Source of the DNA: Methanobacteriota archaeon
GTDB lineage: Archaea; Thermoplasmatota; Poseidoniia; Poseidoniales; Poseidoniaceae
DNA: 64,000 bases
Assembly (NCBI GenBank): GCA_002718195.1
Contig: PBDU01000021.1
Span: 1-64,000, forward strand
Direction of reading: 5' to 3'
Shown: in pieces, positions 54,292 through 63,280 of the stretch
Position numbering within the stretch: the stretch's first letter is position 1
How the letters are laid out: the number at the start of each line of letters is the position of its first letter
The notes under the pieces: model-generated
The model's database searches: none
What the model saw: only the letters and a program-made list of their open reading frames with translations
What the model was told of the DNA's origin: nothing
Made by a program: the position numbers and the translations under genes

Positions 54292-55649
54292 CAGTACGCC
54301 TCCCTGTAAGATGATAGAACCTTATTACCAAGCAAATTCAAAGCCAAAGTAATTACGAATAAGTATAATCCAACTGCAAAAATTGTGAGGTAACCAATTT
54401 CTCCAAATGGTAAATCTCCTCCAACACGTTGAGCGATATATGCTGTCATCGTTTGGGCTGGCAGGAACATATTAGACGTGTAAACAGCGACTGTTCCCAC
54501 AGCCAGAGTCACTGCCATAGTTTCACCAACAGCCCTTGATAGCGCTAAGATTATGCTTGCCAAAATTCCAGAGAGGGATGCTTGAATCATAACCCTAAGA
54601 GTGGTCTCAATTCTTGTGGCTCCCAATGCCAAAGATCCTTCACGCAGCTCGTTTGGAACAGCGCGTAGGGCATCCTCAGACATAGAGGCAACAAGAGGAA
54701 GAATCATGATTCCAACTACCAATGCTCCGTTGATAGGATTCAGAATGTTCGGGGGTTGGTCAATCCATCCGTTTCCAAAAGCGAATTCTCCAATACTAAC
54801 AACGATTGGACCGATATAGATGAAAGCAAAAAATCCGTAAACAACAGATGGTATTCCAGCTAAAATTTCGAGGGTTGGCTTGACGACTGCTACCAGCCTT
54901 GGAGATGCATATTCACTTAGGTAGATAGCACAACCAACACCTAGTGGAACGGCAATAAAGAGTGCTCCGAATGCAACTTGGAGTGTTGTCAACAATAGGC
55001 TGTTTACACCAAAGGACATATTCTCACAAAGTGCTCTTCTGTCAGCGCATGCCCCGGTTGGAGTCCATTGAGTCTGAAAGAAGAATTCTCCAAAAGCACC
55101 GCCGTAATTTGTGGTAATTGCGAAAAATAAGGAGATTAATGACAAAATTCCCAATGAGTAAAGAACGGTATTATCGATATCCTCGGAATCTGCAGATCCT
55201 TGTTTGAGGGAATTATTTGAAATCCTTCCCCACATTACCAAGATTACAATTAGGGAGATGTAAAGAAGACCAGAATTGAGGAATAAGAAAGAAATACCTG
55301 CTAAGATAAAAAGAATATTCTTTACCAATTTTGGCGGGAAAAGAGCTTTTTCAGGTATCGAACTTAGTTTCTCTGGCTTGTAGTTTGAAACATATTCTGC
55401 AGTGAATGCGAGCAAGAAGATTACTGCAGATAGACCTGTTTGGCTGGTTAGACCTGCAAATTCAAGATCAAGCGTGAACCAACCCCTAGCAGATGCAACT
55501 TGTTTGAAGAATGAAATCGCTTCAAAGAGCAAAGTTTGGATAATTCCTAATGTGATTAGAATTACTGATAGACTTGTAATGAATAATATCCAGCGAGCAC
55601 GGTCTTTAGAAAACTTCTCAAATCCATTGAGTAAGAAATTTTCTGCCAT
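54291..55649 (-). CDS. pstC: Phosphate ABC transporter permease PstC
   Basis: 452 residues, also longer than the bacterial norm (about 300). The N-terminal ~150 residues hold extra helices (LFITSLSVILITLGIIQTLLF, NILFILAGISFLFLNSGLLYISLIV). The permease core begins near LLTTLQVAFGALFIAVPLGVGCAIYLSEYA, with LEILAGIPSVVYGFFAFIYIG, EDALRAVPNELREGSLALGATRIETT (EAA loop) and LALSRAVGETMAVTLAVG. A short Cys-containing loop (GACADRRALCENM) is external. Second gene of the operon. Confidence 0.93.
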   Translation of the reverse strand: MAENFLLNGFEKFSKDRARWILFITSLSVILITLGIIQTLLFEAISFFKQVASARGWFTLDLEFAGLTSQTGLSAVIFLLAFTAEYVSNYKPEKLSSIPEKALFPPKLVKNILFILAGISFLFLNSGLLYISLIVILVMWGRISNNSLKQGSADSEDIDNTVLYSLGILSLISLFFAITTNYGGAFGEFFFQTQWTPTGACADRRALCENMSFGVNSLLLTTLQVAFGALFIAVPLGVGCAIYLSEYASPRLVAVVKPTLEILAGIPSVVYGFFAFIYIGPIVVSIGEFAFGNGWIDQPPNILNPINGALVVGIMILPLVASMSEDALRAVPNELREGSLALGATRIETTLRVMIQASLSGILASIILALSRAVGETMAVTLAVGTVAVYTSNMFLPAQTMTAYIAQRVGGDLPFGEIGYLTIFAVGLYLFVITLALNLLGNKVLSSYREAY

Positions 55650-55659
55650 ATTTATTCCC

Positions 55660-56679
55660 TCAAATTAGGCTTAATCTCTCGTGCATAAGCATGTTGACTA
55701 GGGATTCAGAGAAGTTTACCCCATATGCGCATATTCTGCGTATTGATTCGGATATTTGTAGTTCACAGTATAACCGCTCTGATGATTTTCGTCCCTTCCA
55801 AACCTCACCCTCTTCTTCCTCTATCTCTTTCATGAGCAGTGTCAATTCTTTCTTTGCTGATTGAATTACTGAAACATCTTTTGTGTACATGTTATGGACT
55901 AGGGATTTAAGCTCCAAAGCAAGCAAAGGAATTGCGTGTAGAGGCATTTCTGTCGGATCTAATTTTATCAAATCAAAATTATCACGAACCAAGAAAGCTA
56001 ATCTTGTTGCGTGATCACCCATTCTCTCTAATACCCTTGCTATGTTGGCGTGTTCCATAGCCGAGAAACGGTCAATATCGAGCCTTTTTTCCACAGATGG
56101 AATTTTGATTGCAGCTGCAACCTGGCGCTCGATAAGTAATCTTCTTGCATCGATTTGTCGCTCTCTATCCTCGATATCCTTGAGCAAATCGATGGAATCG
56201 CCCTCCAATACAGAGTAACTATCATTCACTAATTCTGAGATAAGAATATACATTCTGTTAATCGAAACTTGAAGTTTAAGTTCAGAAGGATTCAGTAGTG
56301 AAACAATACTGATTTCTTTCTCTTCATCAGATTCAATCTCCATTCCCCTGGTATCACGAAGAAACTCTCTGATAATCATTCTAGTTTCTCGCGGAATTTT
56401 TTCCGAGGAGGTAACCTTGATTACATCACTGCCCGATAAATAGGCACCAATCAACAAATCCAAGAGCCCATAATCGAGGTTAGTGCAATCTATTGTTGTG
56501 CAAGACTTACTCTTTTGTGCTCTGAGTTGAGAAATCCTCAAATCCCCCGTTGACAATTCTTCTATGCTAACAAGGTCTCCTTTCGCAAGTTCGTTCTTAC
56601 TTACCCAATCTTTGGGTAAAGATACAATCATGGTCGAGCCTCCGGTTATCTGGAGTTTTCTGTACTCTCCATCAACCAT
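55660..56679 (-). CDS. AbrB-like DNA-binding domain fused to PhoU
   Basis: 339 residues. Residues 1-55 (YRKLQITGGSTMIVSLPKDWVSKNELAKGDLVSIEEL) are a SpoVT/AbrB-type beta-hairpin DNA-binding domain. The rest has two PhoU-type bundles, including MEHANIARVLERMGDHATRLAFLV, matching the core. This architecture is known in archaea and suggests a phosphate-responsive transcription regulator, here the first gene of the pst operon, so possibly autoregulatory. GGTGAT lies 6 bases before the ATG. Divergent from pstS across 156 bases. Confidence 0.88.
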   Translation of the reverse strand: MVDGEYRKLQITGGSTMIVSLPKDWVSKNELAKGDLVSIEELSTGDLRISQLRAQKSKSCTTIDCTNLDYGLLDLLIGAYLSGSDVIKVTSSEKIPRETRMIIREFLRDTRGMEIESDEEKEISIVSLLNPSELKLQVSINRMYILISELVNDSYSVLEGDSIDLLKDIEDRERQIDARRLLIERQVAAAIKIPSVEKRLDIDRFSAMEHANIARVLERMGDHATRLAFLVRDNFDLIKLDPTEMPLHAIPLLALELKSLVHNMYTKDVSVIQSAKKELTLLMKEIEEEEGEVWKGRKSSERLYCELQISESIRRICAYGVNFSESLVNMLMHERLSLI

Positions 56680-56835
56680 CTAGTATCACCTGCATGTTCC
56701 ATGTGAAAAGCACCAAATAGATAAGAAATCTCCATATTCTATTGAATAATATATAGAAGTATATAACAAGCGTTATTATTTATTGAGCACCACTATGGTC
56801 TAATCAAGAATGGGACGAAACAAGGAGGAACAAAA
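56680..56835. promoter_or_regulatory. Divergent control region between the pst operon and pstS
   Basis: A/T-rich, with AATAATATATAG and TATATAAC (56745-56766) as TATA-like elements. AATAATA (56745-56751) and TATTATT (56774-56780) are an inverted pair, and AGCACCA occurs twice (56709-56715 and 56786-56792). These are candidate binding sites for the AbrB-PhoU regulator; no known pho box was recognised. Confidence 0.4.
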
Positions 56836-57951
56836 ATGAACCTTACAGTGAAGAAAAACAGCAAGGCTTTCGCCATAACCGTGACACTGATAATAGCAAG
56901 TTTAGCAGGTTGTATAGGAGAGGAAACAAGCGAAGATGAACAGAAGACAATAAACATCGCAGGAAGCAGTACTGTATTCCCTGTTGCAAGCGCATGGGCT
57001 CAAGCCTACAGCGGTGCAAATGCAGACTACACGGTAACTGTTGCAGGCGGAGGATCTGGAGCAGGCGCATCAAAAGTATGCAGCACTGAGGCAGATGCAG
57101 TGAACATCGGTGACATGAGCAGAGGATGGAAAGAGTCTGAAGCAACAGTTGGCGAAGATGGATACACCTATTCCTGCGCTAGTTCGGATGTCACAGTGAC
57201 ACAACTAATTGTTGCAATCGATGGTTTGTCAGTTGTAGTAAAGAAGGGAGGAGCCGCAGACCAATGCACATCTGACATGGGTGGTCTTTCAATGGCTCAA
57301 CTTAGATGGATTTACAGTGACTGGTCTGAAGATAATTTGGCTAACCACGAAGAAGGTGGTCTAGTCATGGACTCAACTACACCAAATAACGATGGTGACG
57401 GAGTAAGAGAGTGGAGTGACCTTCACAACTCACCTGCTTGCCCAGACAACGAAATCAAATTGTGGGGAGCAGATTCTGATTCTGGAACATATGAATACTT
57501 TGGAGAACAAGTATTCTGTAAGAAGTGTTTCGCAGATGCTGACCCTGTAGCTGAAAGTTTCTCAAACGCTAGGAATTATCAGAACTCTGCTGATGACAAC
57601 CAAATTGTCAACGGATTAACAGGCGATGAGAACGCAATCGGATACTTTGGATTTGCATACTATGAGGAAAATGCAAATGAGTTGTCCGTCATAGCAATTG
57701 CAAATAATGACACTCATGGAGTTCAAGATGCTGGTGATGCAGTAACTCCTGAAACAAGTACTGTAGCAGATGGAAGCTATGCACCTCTATCTCGTTACGT
57801 CTACATGAACGTCAACAATAACGATTGGGACCTAGTAAGAGGCTTCTTTGATTATGGATACTCTGAAGCAGGAATGGATCACGTAGCAGATGTTGGGTAC
57901 GTTCCATTGCCAGATGACATGCTAAACGAAATGATTGCCAGACTAGGCTGA
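56836..57951 (+). CDS. pstS: Phosphate-binding lipoprotein PstS
   Basis: 371 residues. A signal peptide ends in the lipobox SLAGC with Cys26. The mature protein opens with INIAGSSTVFPVASAWAQAY and VTVAGGGSGAGASKVCS, the phosphate-binding loops of PstS, and has DSDSGTYEYFGE and NAIGYFGFAYYEEN in the second lobe. Extra Cys pairs (CKKC, SPACP) suggest disulfides. AAGGAGGAAC precedes the ATG by 5 bases, and a strong terminator follows, so expression is likely high. It delivers phosphate to the divergently encoded Pst system. Confidence 0.93.
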   Translation: MNLTVKKNSKAFAITVTLIIASLAGCIGEETSEDEQKTINIAGSSTVFPVASAWAQAYSGANADYTVTVAGGGSGAGASKVCSTEADAVNIGDMSRGWKESEATVGEDGYTYSCASSDVTVTQLIVAIDGLSVVVKKGGAADQCTSDMGGLSMAQLRWIYSDWSEDNLANHEEGGLVMDSTTPNNDGDGVREWSDLHNSPACPDNEIKLWGADSDSGTYEYFGEQVFCKKCFADADPVAESFSNARNYQNSADDNQIVNGLTGDENAIGYFGFAYYEENANELSVIAIANNDTHGVQDAGDAVTPETSTVADGSYAPLSRYVYMNVNNNDWDLVRGFFDYGYSEAGMDHVADVGYVPLPDDMLNEMIARLG

Positions 57952-57995
57952 AATCATTAGTAAAGTACAGAGTAAGCACGTCAAAAGACGAATTT

Positions 57996-58034
57996 GCCCC
58001 CTATTCCACCACGGTGGGGTAGGGGGCTTTTTTT
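57996..58034 (+). terminator. Intrinsic-type terminator after pstS
   Basis: GCCCCCTATTCCAC and GTGGGGTAGGGGGC form a stem of about 14 pairs (two G-T) around a CACG loop, followed directly by TTTTTTT on the + strand. It resembles a bacterial Rho-independent terminator and separates pstS from the convergent FAD gene. Confidence 0.75.
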
Positions 58035-58053
58035 ATTTCACCATAAAGTGAAA

Positions 58054-59238
58054 TCAGTAAAGTTCAGCCATATTACCTATCAGGCTAGATACTATTCTAT
58101 CTGCTGCTCTTCTAGCGCCAGAAATATTCCTTGATACCGGGCCTAATTCTAACTCAGCTAGTGGACCTGAAACATAGATTCCAGGGTGCCAGCAAAGTGT
58201 CTGATCGACTATTGGGTAGCCGCATTTTGCGCAAGGCAATGATGCTGACTGAATGAGTTGAGTGATTAGTTCTCCTCCAGGTCTATTTCCCTCAAATCCT
58301 GTTGCGAGTAAAATTCTATCAGCAATGATTTTTTCTCCTGACTCTAATTTTATGATTAACTGTTCATTATCCTCTATTAATTCATCAACATCATCGATAT
58401 GCCATGATATATTTCCTCGGGCAATTTGCTGGTTTAGAGATTCGATTACATCAGGAGACATCGAACCTTTGTGTCTTGCTTTTGTGATTAACTTCCTGCG
58501 CTTGTTCACGTCAGCAATTTTGGAATACCCGTCCATGTACATGGGTCCAAGCCAACCTGGGTCACTATCGAACTGATGCTCCCTTAATTCATGCCTAGTA
58601 ACCAAAGTAACTTCGTGTCCTTCCTCTGCTAAACGCAATGCAACTTGCCCTGCAGATATGCCTCCTCCAATTACAGAAACTGACTCTTTGAGATTCGGTA
58701 AAGCATCAAAATTATCGCTGAAGATATGATGAATTTTCTCGCTATCGATTTTAGACCATTCTGGCCATGTAGGCTGGTCTCCAGCACCCATTGCAAAAAC
58801 GACATTTTTTGCACCTATTTGCTGACCGTTGTCAATTTCAACCATCACGAATTCTGATTCTAAAGTACATGATTCTGCTTTGGCTTGAATATGTAATTCA
58901 TCAATCTGATACTTTGCAATGATCTCATCGCAGTGTTTATTGAAAAATTCTAAACTCGGTCTGTCGTAAGGGGGAGAAAACAATGGAATCCCTTGGTTTT
59001 CTTCTTCTACAGCCTTATCCAGCAAAGCCCATGGGTCTATGTCAAGATTATGGACAGAAGGTGAACGTAGATATTGCATTCCTGTAGTAGAAGTACAATC
59101 TTTCCATCTCTGCAGCAACTTTTGGTTAGGATCAATTATTCTTATTTGCTCAATGTCGACATTTGCTTGTCCGATTAATCGGGCAGCAATATGGACGCCG
59201 TGTATTCCTCCACCAACGATTAACCAATCAAGCATCAT
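58054..59238 (-). CDS. FAD/NAD(P)-dependent oxidoreductase
   Basis: 394 residues. Two Rossmann motifs: [17 protein letters not shown] at the N-terminus (FAD) and [29 protein letters not shown] near 185-215 (NAD(P)H). [14 protein letters not shown] is the closing flavoprotein motif. [15 protein letters not shown] recalls lysine/ornithine N-monooxygenase-like enzymes, whose substrate is unknown here. The ATG overlaps the cobW stop (ATGA), so both genes are co-translated. The substrate cannot be assigned from the sequence. Confidence 0.78.
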   Translation of the reverse strand: MMLDWLIVGGGIHGVHIAARLIGQANVDIEQIRIIDPNQKLLQRWKDCTSTTGMQYLRSPSVHNLDIDPWALLDKAVEEENQGIPLFSPPYDRPSLEFFNKHCDEIIAKYQIDELHIQAKAESCTLESEFVMVEIDNGQQIGAKNVVFAMGAGDQPTWPEWSKIDSEKIHHIFSDNFDALPNLKESVSVIGGGISAGQVALRLAEEGHEVTLVTRHELREHQFDSDPGWLGPMYMDGYSKIADVNKRRKLITKARHKGSMSPDVIESLNQQIARGNISWHIDDVDELIEDNEQLIIKLESGEKIIADRILLATGFEGNRPGGELITQLIQSASLPCAKCGYPIVDQTLCWHPGIYVSGPLAELELGPVSRNISGARRAADRIVSSLIGNMAELY

Positions 59239-60476
59239 TCTTGTTCCTCAATTTCTGTATCTAAGACTGGAAAAGGATTCTCCAGACCATTCCACGAATC
59301 CATGTCCAAATTTTCTACATCATGGACATAATGACAAGCGTCTAATTCTGCTCGGATTGCGTCCTCATCCATCGATTGTCCAATGAATACAAGCAACTGC
59401 ATTCTATCCCCGTAATTCTCATCCCAGTCAGGTCGATTTTCTGGCCTTTGTTCTTCAGGGATTTGAAGCGCCTCTTTGTCTTCTACTGCATCATACCAAA
59501 TTCCGGCAGGAGAAACATTGCTCACACCACCTGCTTGAGCCCATTCGTAAGCACATTTGTGGTCTGCAGAGACCCAGAAGAAGCCTTTGGATCTTAGAAT
59601 TCCTTCCCACTTTTCCTTGTTGCTCACGAAAGCATAGAACTTTTCTGCATCAAATGGTTTTGATGAACGATACGTAAAACTAGAGATCCCATACTCTTCT
59701 GTTTCGGGAGTATGTTCACCTTGTAATTCTTTTATCCATCCTGCTGAACTCTCTGCCTTTTGATAATCGAAGAGTTTTGTGTCAAGTACTCTGTCAAGTG
59801 GAACTTTGCTGTGGCTGGTTGGGATTATTTGAGCACCAGGATTTAGTGCTTTTATGATTGCTTCAACCTCTTCAGCTTGCTTTTCATTCACTAGGTCAAG
59901 CTTGTTCAAGACTATCACATCTGCAAATTCAATTTGGTCAATCAACAAGTCTGTCACCGTTCTTTGGTCTTCTTCACCCAAAGATTCTCCTCTTTCTTGG
60001 AGAGCCTCTGCCTGTTTGTAGTCATGCAAGAAGTTAGCAGCATCCACAACAGTTACCATTGTATCTAGTCTTGATATATGGCTCAAACTGACTCCATTTT
60101 CGTCCTCAAAAGTAAAAGTTTGAGCTACCGGAATAGGCTCTGAAATACCTGTTGATTCAATCAATAAATAATCAAATCTGCCTTCTTTGGCGAGTCTTGA
60201 AACCTCTGCGAGTAAGTCATCACGAAGCGTACAGCAAATACAACCATTGGACATCTCTACGAGTTTTTCTTCAGTTCTGCTTAATTCAGCTCCACCTTTT
60301 TCAACAAGTTCTGCATCAATATTTACTTCGCTCATATCATTTACGATGACTGCGACTCTGCGCCCGTCTCGATTGTTCAATACTTGATTAAGCAAGGTTG
60401 TTTTTCCAGCACCAAGAAATCCTGAAAGGACTGTTACGGGGAGTCTATTTTCGTTAACTGACTGTGCTTCACTAAT
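59235..60476 (-). CDS. CobW/COG0523-family G3E GTPase, apparent AUU start
   Basis: 413 residues if translation starts at the ATT at 60476. The Walker A motif GFLGAGKTT (residues 19-27) lies upstream of the first standard start codon in frame, a TTG that would remove it. Between an in-frame TAG (60479-60477) and that TTG, no ATG, GTG or TTG exists, and GGTGAT lies 4 bases before the ATT. Other motifs: SNGCICC (metal-binding CxCC, 78-82), [28 protein letters not shown] and a CobW C-terminal domain with [22 protein letters not shown]. Such GTPases deliver zinc or other metals, or serve cobalamin synthesis. A palindromic site upstream suggests metal control. Confidence 0.85.
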   Translation of the reverse strand: MSEAQSVNENRLPVTVLSGFLGAGKTTLLNQVLNNRDGRRVAVIVNDMSEVNIDAELVEKGGAELSRTEEKLVEMSNGCICCTLRDDLLAEVSRLAKEGRFDYLLIESTGISEPIPVAQTFTFEDENGVSLSHISRLDTMVTVVDAANFLHDYKQAEALQERGESLGEEDQRTVTDLLIDQIEFADVIVLNKLDLVNEKQAEEVEAIIKALNPGAQIIPTSHSKVPLDRVLDTKLFDYQKAESSAGWIKELQGEHTPETEEYGISSFTYRSSKPFDAEKFYAFVSNKEKWEGILRSKGFFWVSADHKCAYEWAQAGGVSNVSPAGIWYDAVEDKEALQIPEEQRPENRPDWDENYGDRMQLLVFIGQSMDEDAIRAELDACHYVHDVENLDMDSWNGLENPFPVLDTEIEEQE

Positions 60477-60572
60477 CTAAATCACCTAGATATAGGCTGA
60501 TTTCAACAGTTATTAATAGGTTTTTACAATTTTGTAATAAATACAAATTCATAAAAATATATTATTTGTTTT

Positions 60573-60589
60573 GTAAGGTTATACCTTAC
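60573..60589. promoter_or_regulatory. Perfect 17-bp palindrome upstream of the CobW-type GTPase
   Basis: GTAAGGT-TAT-ACCTTAC: 7-bp arms with a 3-base centre. On the minus strand it sits about 8 bases upstream of an A/T-rich TATA-like stretch (60551-60565) and about 97 bases before the GTPase start, a typical operator position. It resembles DtxR-family or Zur-type metal-regulator sites in style; the regulator is not known. Confidence 0.55.
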
Positions 60590-60636
60590 TTACGCTGGAA
60601 TAGAATAAAAACAGGAATCAGGGTTTGAAATTCAAA

Positions 60637-61200
60637 CTAAGGTTTCCAGTCTTTCTGATTTAGATGCGGCTTTATTTCTTCTATTTTCTCATGCTCTTCA
60701 AGGCGATCTAATAACCAGTAAACCCAATGAAAGGTTCCCATGCCCTCTTCCATTGTTACACTGCTTGCTTCATGCATACCATATCCAAACTCTGTCAACT
60801 CCATCATGCGCCTCATACTTGGACCAATCAAAGACAAATATCCCTTCCAGAATGAATAGACTATGTCAAATGACAAATTTCTATGATATGTCATCACTGC
60901 GTGGTTAGCCATCAGTACAATAACGGCATTGGTTGCATCTTTCTGTTCTCGAGAAAGGGACATCAAATCTTCCAGAGTTGAATCCTTTGTTACTGCCATT
61001 CCAAAAGTTGCAAACCCCCTTTGTACGAGCGGATTTTCTAACGAAGCAGCGATAGTTTGGGAAATCTCATACCTTCTGTTTCGATTGACTTCTAGAACTT
61101 GCCTTAATCCAAATAACAAGGTAGCCATAATGGCAAGCCCACCAAGAGCTTCTCCGATATTGGCTATGTTTTCTAAATTCATGCTATTCACAATCTTCAT
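60637..61200 (-). CDS. Small membrane-associated protein, paralogue of 62717-63205
   Basis: 187 residues. One N-terminal helix (IGEALGGLAIMATLLFGLRQVLEV) is followed by NRNRRYEISQTIAASLENPLVQRGFA, LSREQKDATNAVIVLMANHA and a helical C-terminus with FHWVYWLLDRLEEHEKIEEI. It aligns along its length with the gene at 62717-63205. The ATG at 61200 overlaps the MFS stop (ATGA); MNLEN at 61182 is an alternative start. No known function. Confidence 0.6.
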   Translation of the reverse strand: MKIVNSMNLENIANIGEALGGLAIMATLLFGLRQVLEVNRNRRYEISQTIAASLENPLVQRGFATFGMAVTKDSTLEDLMSLSREQKDATNAVIVLMANHAVMTYHRNLSFDIVYSFWKGYLSLIGPSMRRMMELTEFGYGMHEASSVTMEEGMGTFHWVYWLLDRLEEHEKIEEIKPHLNQKDWKP

Positions 61201-62519
61201 TTGGATTCAGTTGGAGTTGAATCTTCAACAGGAACCATTGACTTACCCATTCCAATCAGAACTAGAAGAACGATTACCTGGAATCCAGCACCAACCAAAA
61301 ACAAGTTTGGATAATTCTCTCCAACTAGGTCAAAGACAGCCGGTGAAACTTGTGTTCCTAGAATAGCACCGAAGTTTATGCCAGTCATGTAAACAGAGAA
61401 TTGCGAACCACCAAGGTCTGAGGTAGTTACAGACATAAGCAGGGCAATTAGGTTTGCACCAACTACTCCCCAGACAATGGTCCAAAGCATCCAATAAAAC
61501 TGCATGAAGTCAGGGTTTGTCCAGTTTGCTCTTAGCAATGACCAAACGATTGTCATAACGGTCCCAAGACCTACTGCATAAGTCATAATCTTGTGAGAGC
61601 CAAATTTACTTCCAAGCATTCCACCAATAAAGAAACCAATCATTGTCATCAAGAAGATTACAACACCTTTGAGAGCCAAATATTCTTCTTCACTCCAACC
61701 TAGTCCTCTTTGGAATAAGAATGGGAATTGGATGTCGATGATACCCATGCTAGCTCCCATACCACCGCCAATCCATACAACAGAACTCAATAGTAGTGCC
61801 CACCTTGCGGTTTTATTCTTGAATGCGAGCATAAGAGAACCCCATATTTCTCCAAAGGATAATGACTCAAATTCCTCAACCGAGGCATCTTGCCTTGGAC
61901 CAGGGAATCTGCGATCACCTTGTTTCTCCAACACGAAAAGAGGAACCAGCATGAAGAGAGCAAGAACTGGTAATTGGACCATCAATGCTGCTTGGAATCC
62001 GGATTCAAGTAAAACTCCTCCAAGAACGAGTGCTGCAAACATGAATCCAAAACCTTTGGAAACAAACATTATACCGTTAGCAAACGAAATTTCATTTTCC
62101 TCAAGAACATCTACCGCAAGAGCATCAGAACTCACATCTTGCAAAGCAGCGAAGATGTTGTGAACAAGGAAAAACAAACCAATAGCTTGCAGGTTTTCCT
62201 CTGGTGCGTCAATTGCAAGGAATGCAGCCATTGTGACTATCATACCAAGTTGGGCACCAAGTATCCATGGTCTTCTCCTACCCATTGAGGAAGATTGATA
62301 GCGGTCAATCAGAGGACCGAGAATTAATTTCCCAAACATCCATGGTAGGGTACCCATAAGGGTCAAGGTTGCAATTTGGTCATCGCTTACATCGATTGTT
62401 TCAAGACCAACAAGATAGGTTACAAAGGCTACAGCAATGAAAGCCCACGGAACACCTTGGAAGAAATACAAGGCGCAAAGCGTCCCGTATCGAGAGAGTT
62501 TACTTTCGTTCAAATACAT
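61197..62519 (-). CDS. Major facilitator superfamily transporter (AmpG/PAT-like)
   Basis: 440 residues, about 12 membrane helices. LYFFQGVPWAFIAVAFVTYLV, LPWMFGKLILGPLIDRYQ and MGRRRPWILGAQLGM carry the family's first-loop signature (D-R and GRRRPW), which resembles the AmpG / acetyl-CoA-transporter branch. The substrate is unknown. Paralogous small membrane proteins flank it on both sides on the same strand, and the downstream one overlaps its stop, which suggests a functional link. Upstream (62520-62716) holds an A/T-rich promoter stretch (TTTAAAAAATAA on the minus strand). Confidence 0.8.
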   Translation of the reverse strand: MYLNESKLSRYGTLCALYFFQGVPWAFIAVAFVTYLVGLETIDVSDDQIATLTLMGTLPWMFGKLILGPLIDRYQSSSMGRRRPWILGAQLGMIVTMAAFLAIDAPEENLQAIGLFFLVHNIFAALQDVSSDALAVDVLEENEISFANGIMFVSKGFGFMFAALVLGGVLLESGFQAALMVQLPVLALFMLVPLFVLEKQGDRRFPGPRQDASVEEFESLSFGEIWGSLMLAFKNKTARWALLLSSVVWIGGGMGASMGIIDIQFPFLFQRGLGWSEEEYLALKGVVIFLMTMIGFFIGGMLGSKFGSHKIMTYAVGLGTVMTIVWSLLRANWTNPDFMQFYWMLWTIVWGVVGANLIALLMSVTTSDLGGSQFSVYMTGINFGAILGTQVSPAVFDLVGENYPNLFLVGAGFQVIVLLVLIGMGKSMVPVEDSTPTESK

Positions 62520-62716
62520 CTAAATCGTTCCTAAGAATCCAAATGGTTTCTAATAGTTATTGGCGAATTTTTGCCCGAAATGCCTAAAATTTACTGAAAT
62601 CTGTTGGACCAATTATAGGTAGTTATTTTTTAAAGTGAAATGATAACTTTTGGTAAGAGGGAGAGTCATCTTTTCATATTCACCATGGCTCAATTGACTA
62701 AAAGTCAGAGTGTGTA

Positions 62717-63205
62717 TCAATCTGAGTCAGGAGCCTCATCGAGGTTCTCCATCAGCCAGTAAAGACCATTCCAAACTGCACTTACAGATTCTGGTTCTTG
62801 CATCATGGCTTTTGCATGCACTTCTACAGCCCTGCGCCAGCGTGGTCCGAATATGCGGACATAATAACCGCAAAAAGCCTCGACAAGATCGATGGACAGG
62901 TGACCGTGCTTAGCAAGTAAACCGATGTTGTTCATTCCAATCATTGTAGCATTCATTGCGTCTTTTTCCTCACGTGTCAGTGAGACTAATTCTTGGAGAG
63001 TCAACTCTTCATGCAACTTATTTGTCGTCACTGCAAAACCTCGATGAATCATCGGGTTATTCAGGTGAGCGGCTAAGTCTCGACCGATTTCATATCGGCG
63101 ATTTTCATTCCAAAACTTAACTTGGCGAAGACTGAATAGAAGGGTAAACAGGATAGCAATACCACTGACTGCCTCGCCAATGTTTGCCGCTGTCTCTATG
63201 TCCAT
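62717..63205 (-). CDS. Small membrane-associated protein, paralogue of 60637-61200
   Basis: 162 residues. Shares with its paralogue the opening IETAANIGEAVSGIAILFTLLFSLRQV, then ENRRYEIGRDLAAHLNNPMIHRGFAV, LTREEKDAMNATMIGMNNIG, LSIDLVEAF and a C-terminal WNGLYWLMENLDE. Single N-terminal helix, remainder cytoplasmic and helical. The gap to the MFS gene is 197 bases, so this one is less tightly coupled to it than its paralogue. Function unknown. Confidence 0.6.
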   Translation of the reverse strand: MDIETAANIGEAVSGIAILFTLLFSLRQVKFWNENRRYEIGRDLAAHLNNPMIHRGFAVTTNKLHEELTLQELVSLTREEKDAMNATMIGMNNIGLLAKHGHLSIDLVEAFCGYYVRIFGPRWRRAVEVHAKAMMQEPESVSAVWNGLYWLMENLDEAPDSD

Positions 63206-63280
63206 TGGAGATGTTCAATATGCTGGACTTCTTGATACTTGTGGATTCTATAACTAGTGGATTTAGTAAAGAAAATTCAA

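Noticed and set aside
56745..56780. Archaeal pho box
   Set aside because: Only A/T-rich inverted pairs are seen; no established phosphate-box consensus could be recognised, so it is listed only as a general control region.
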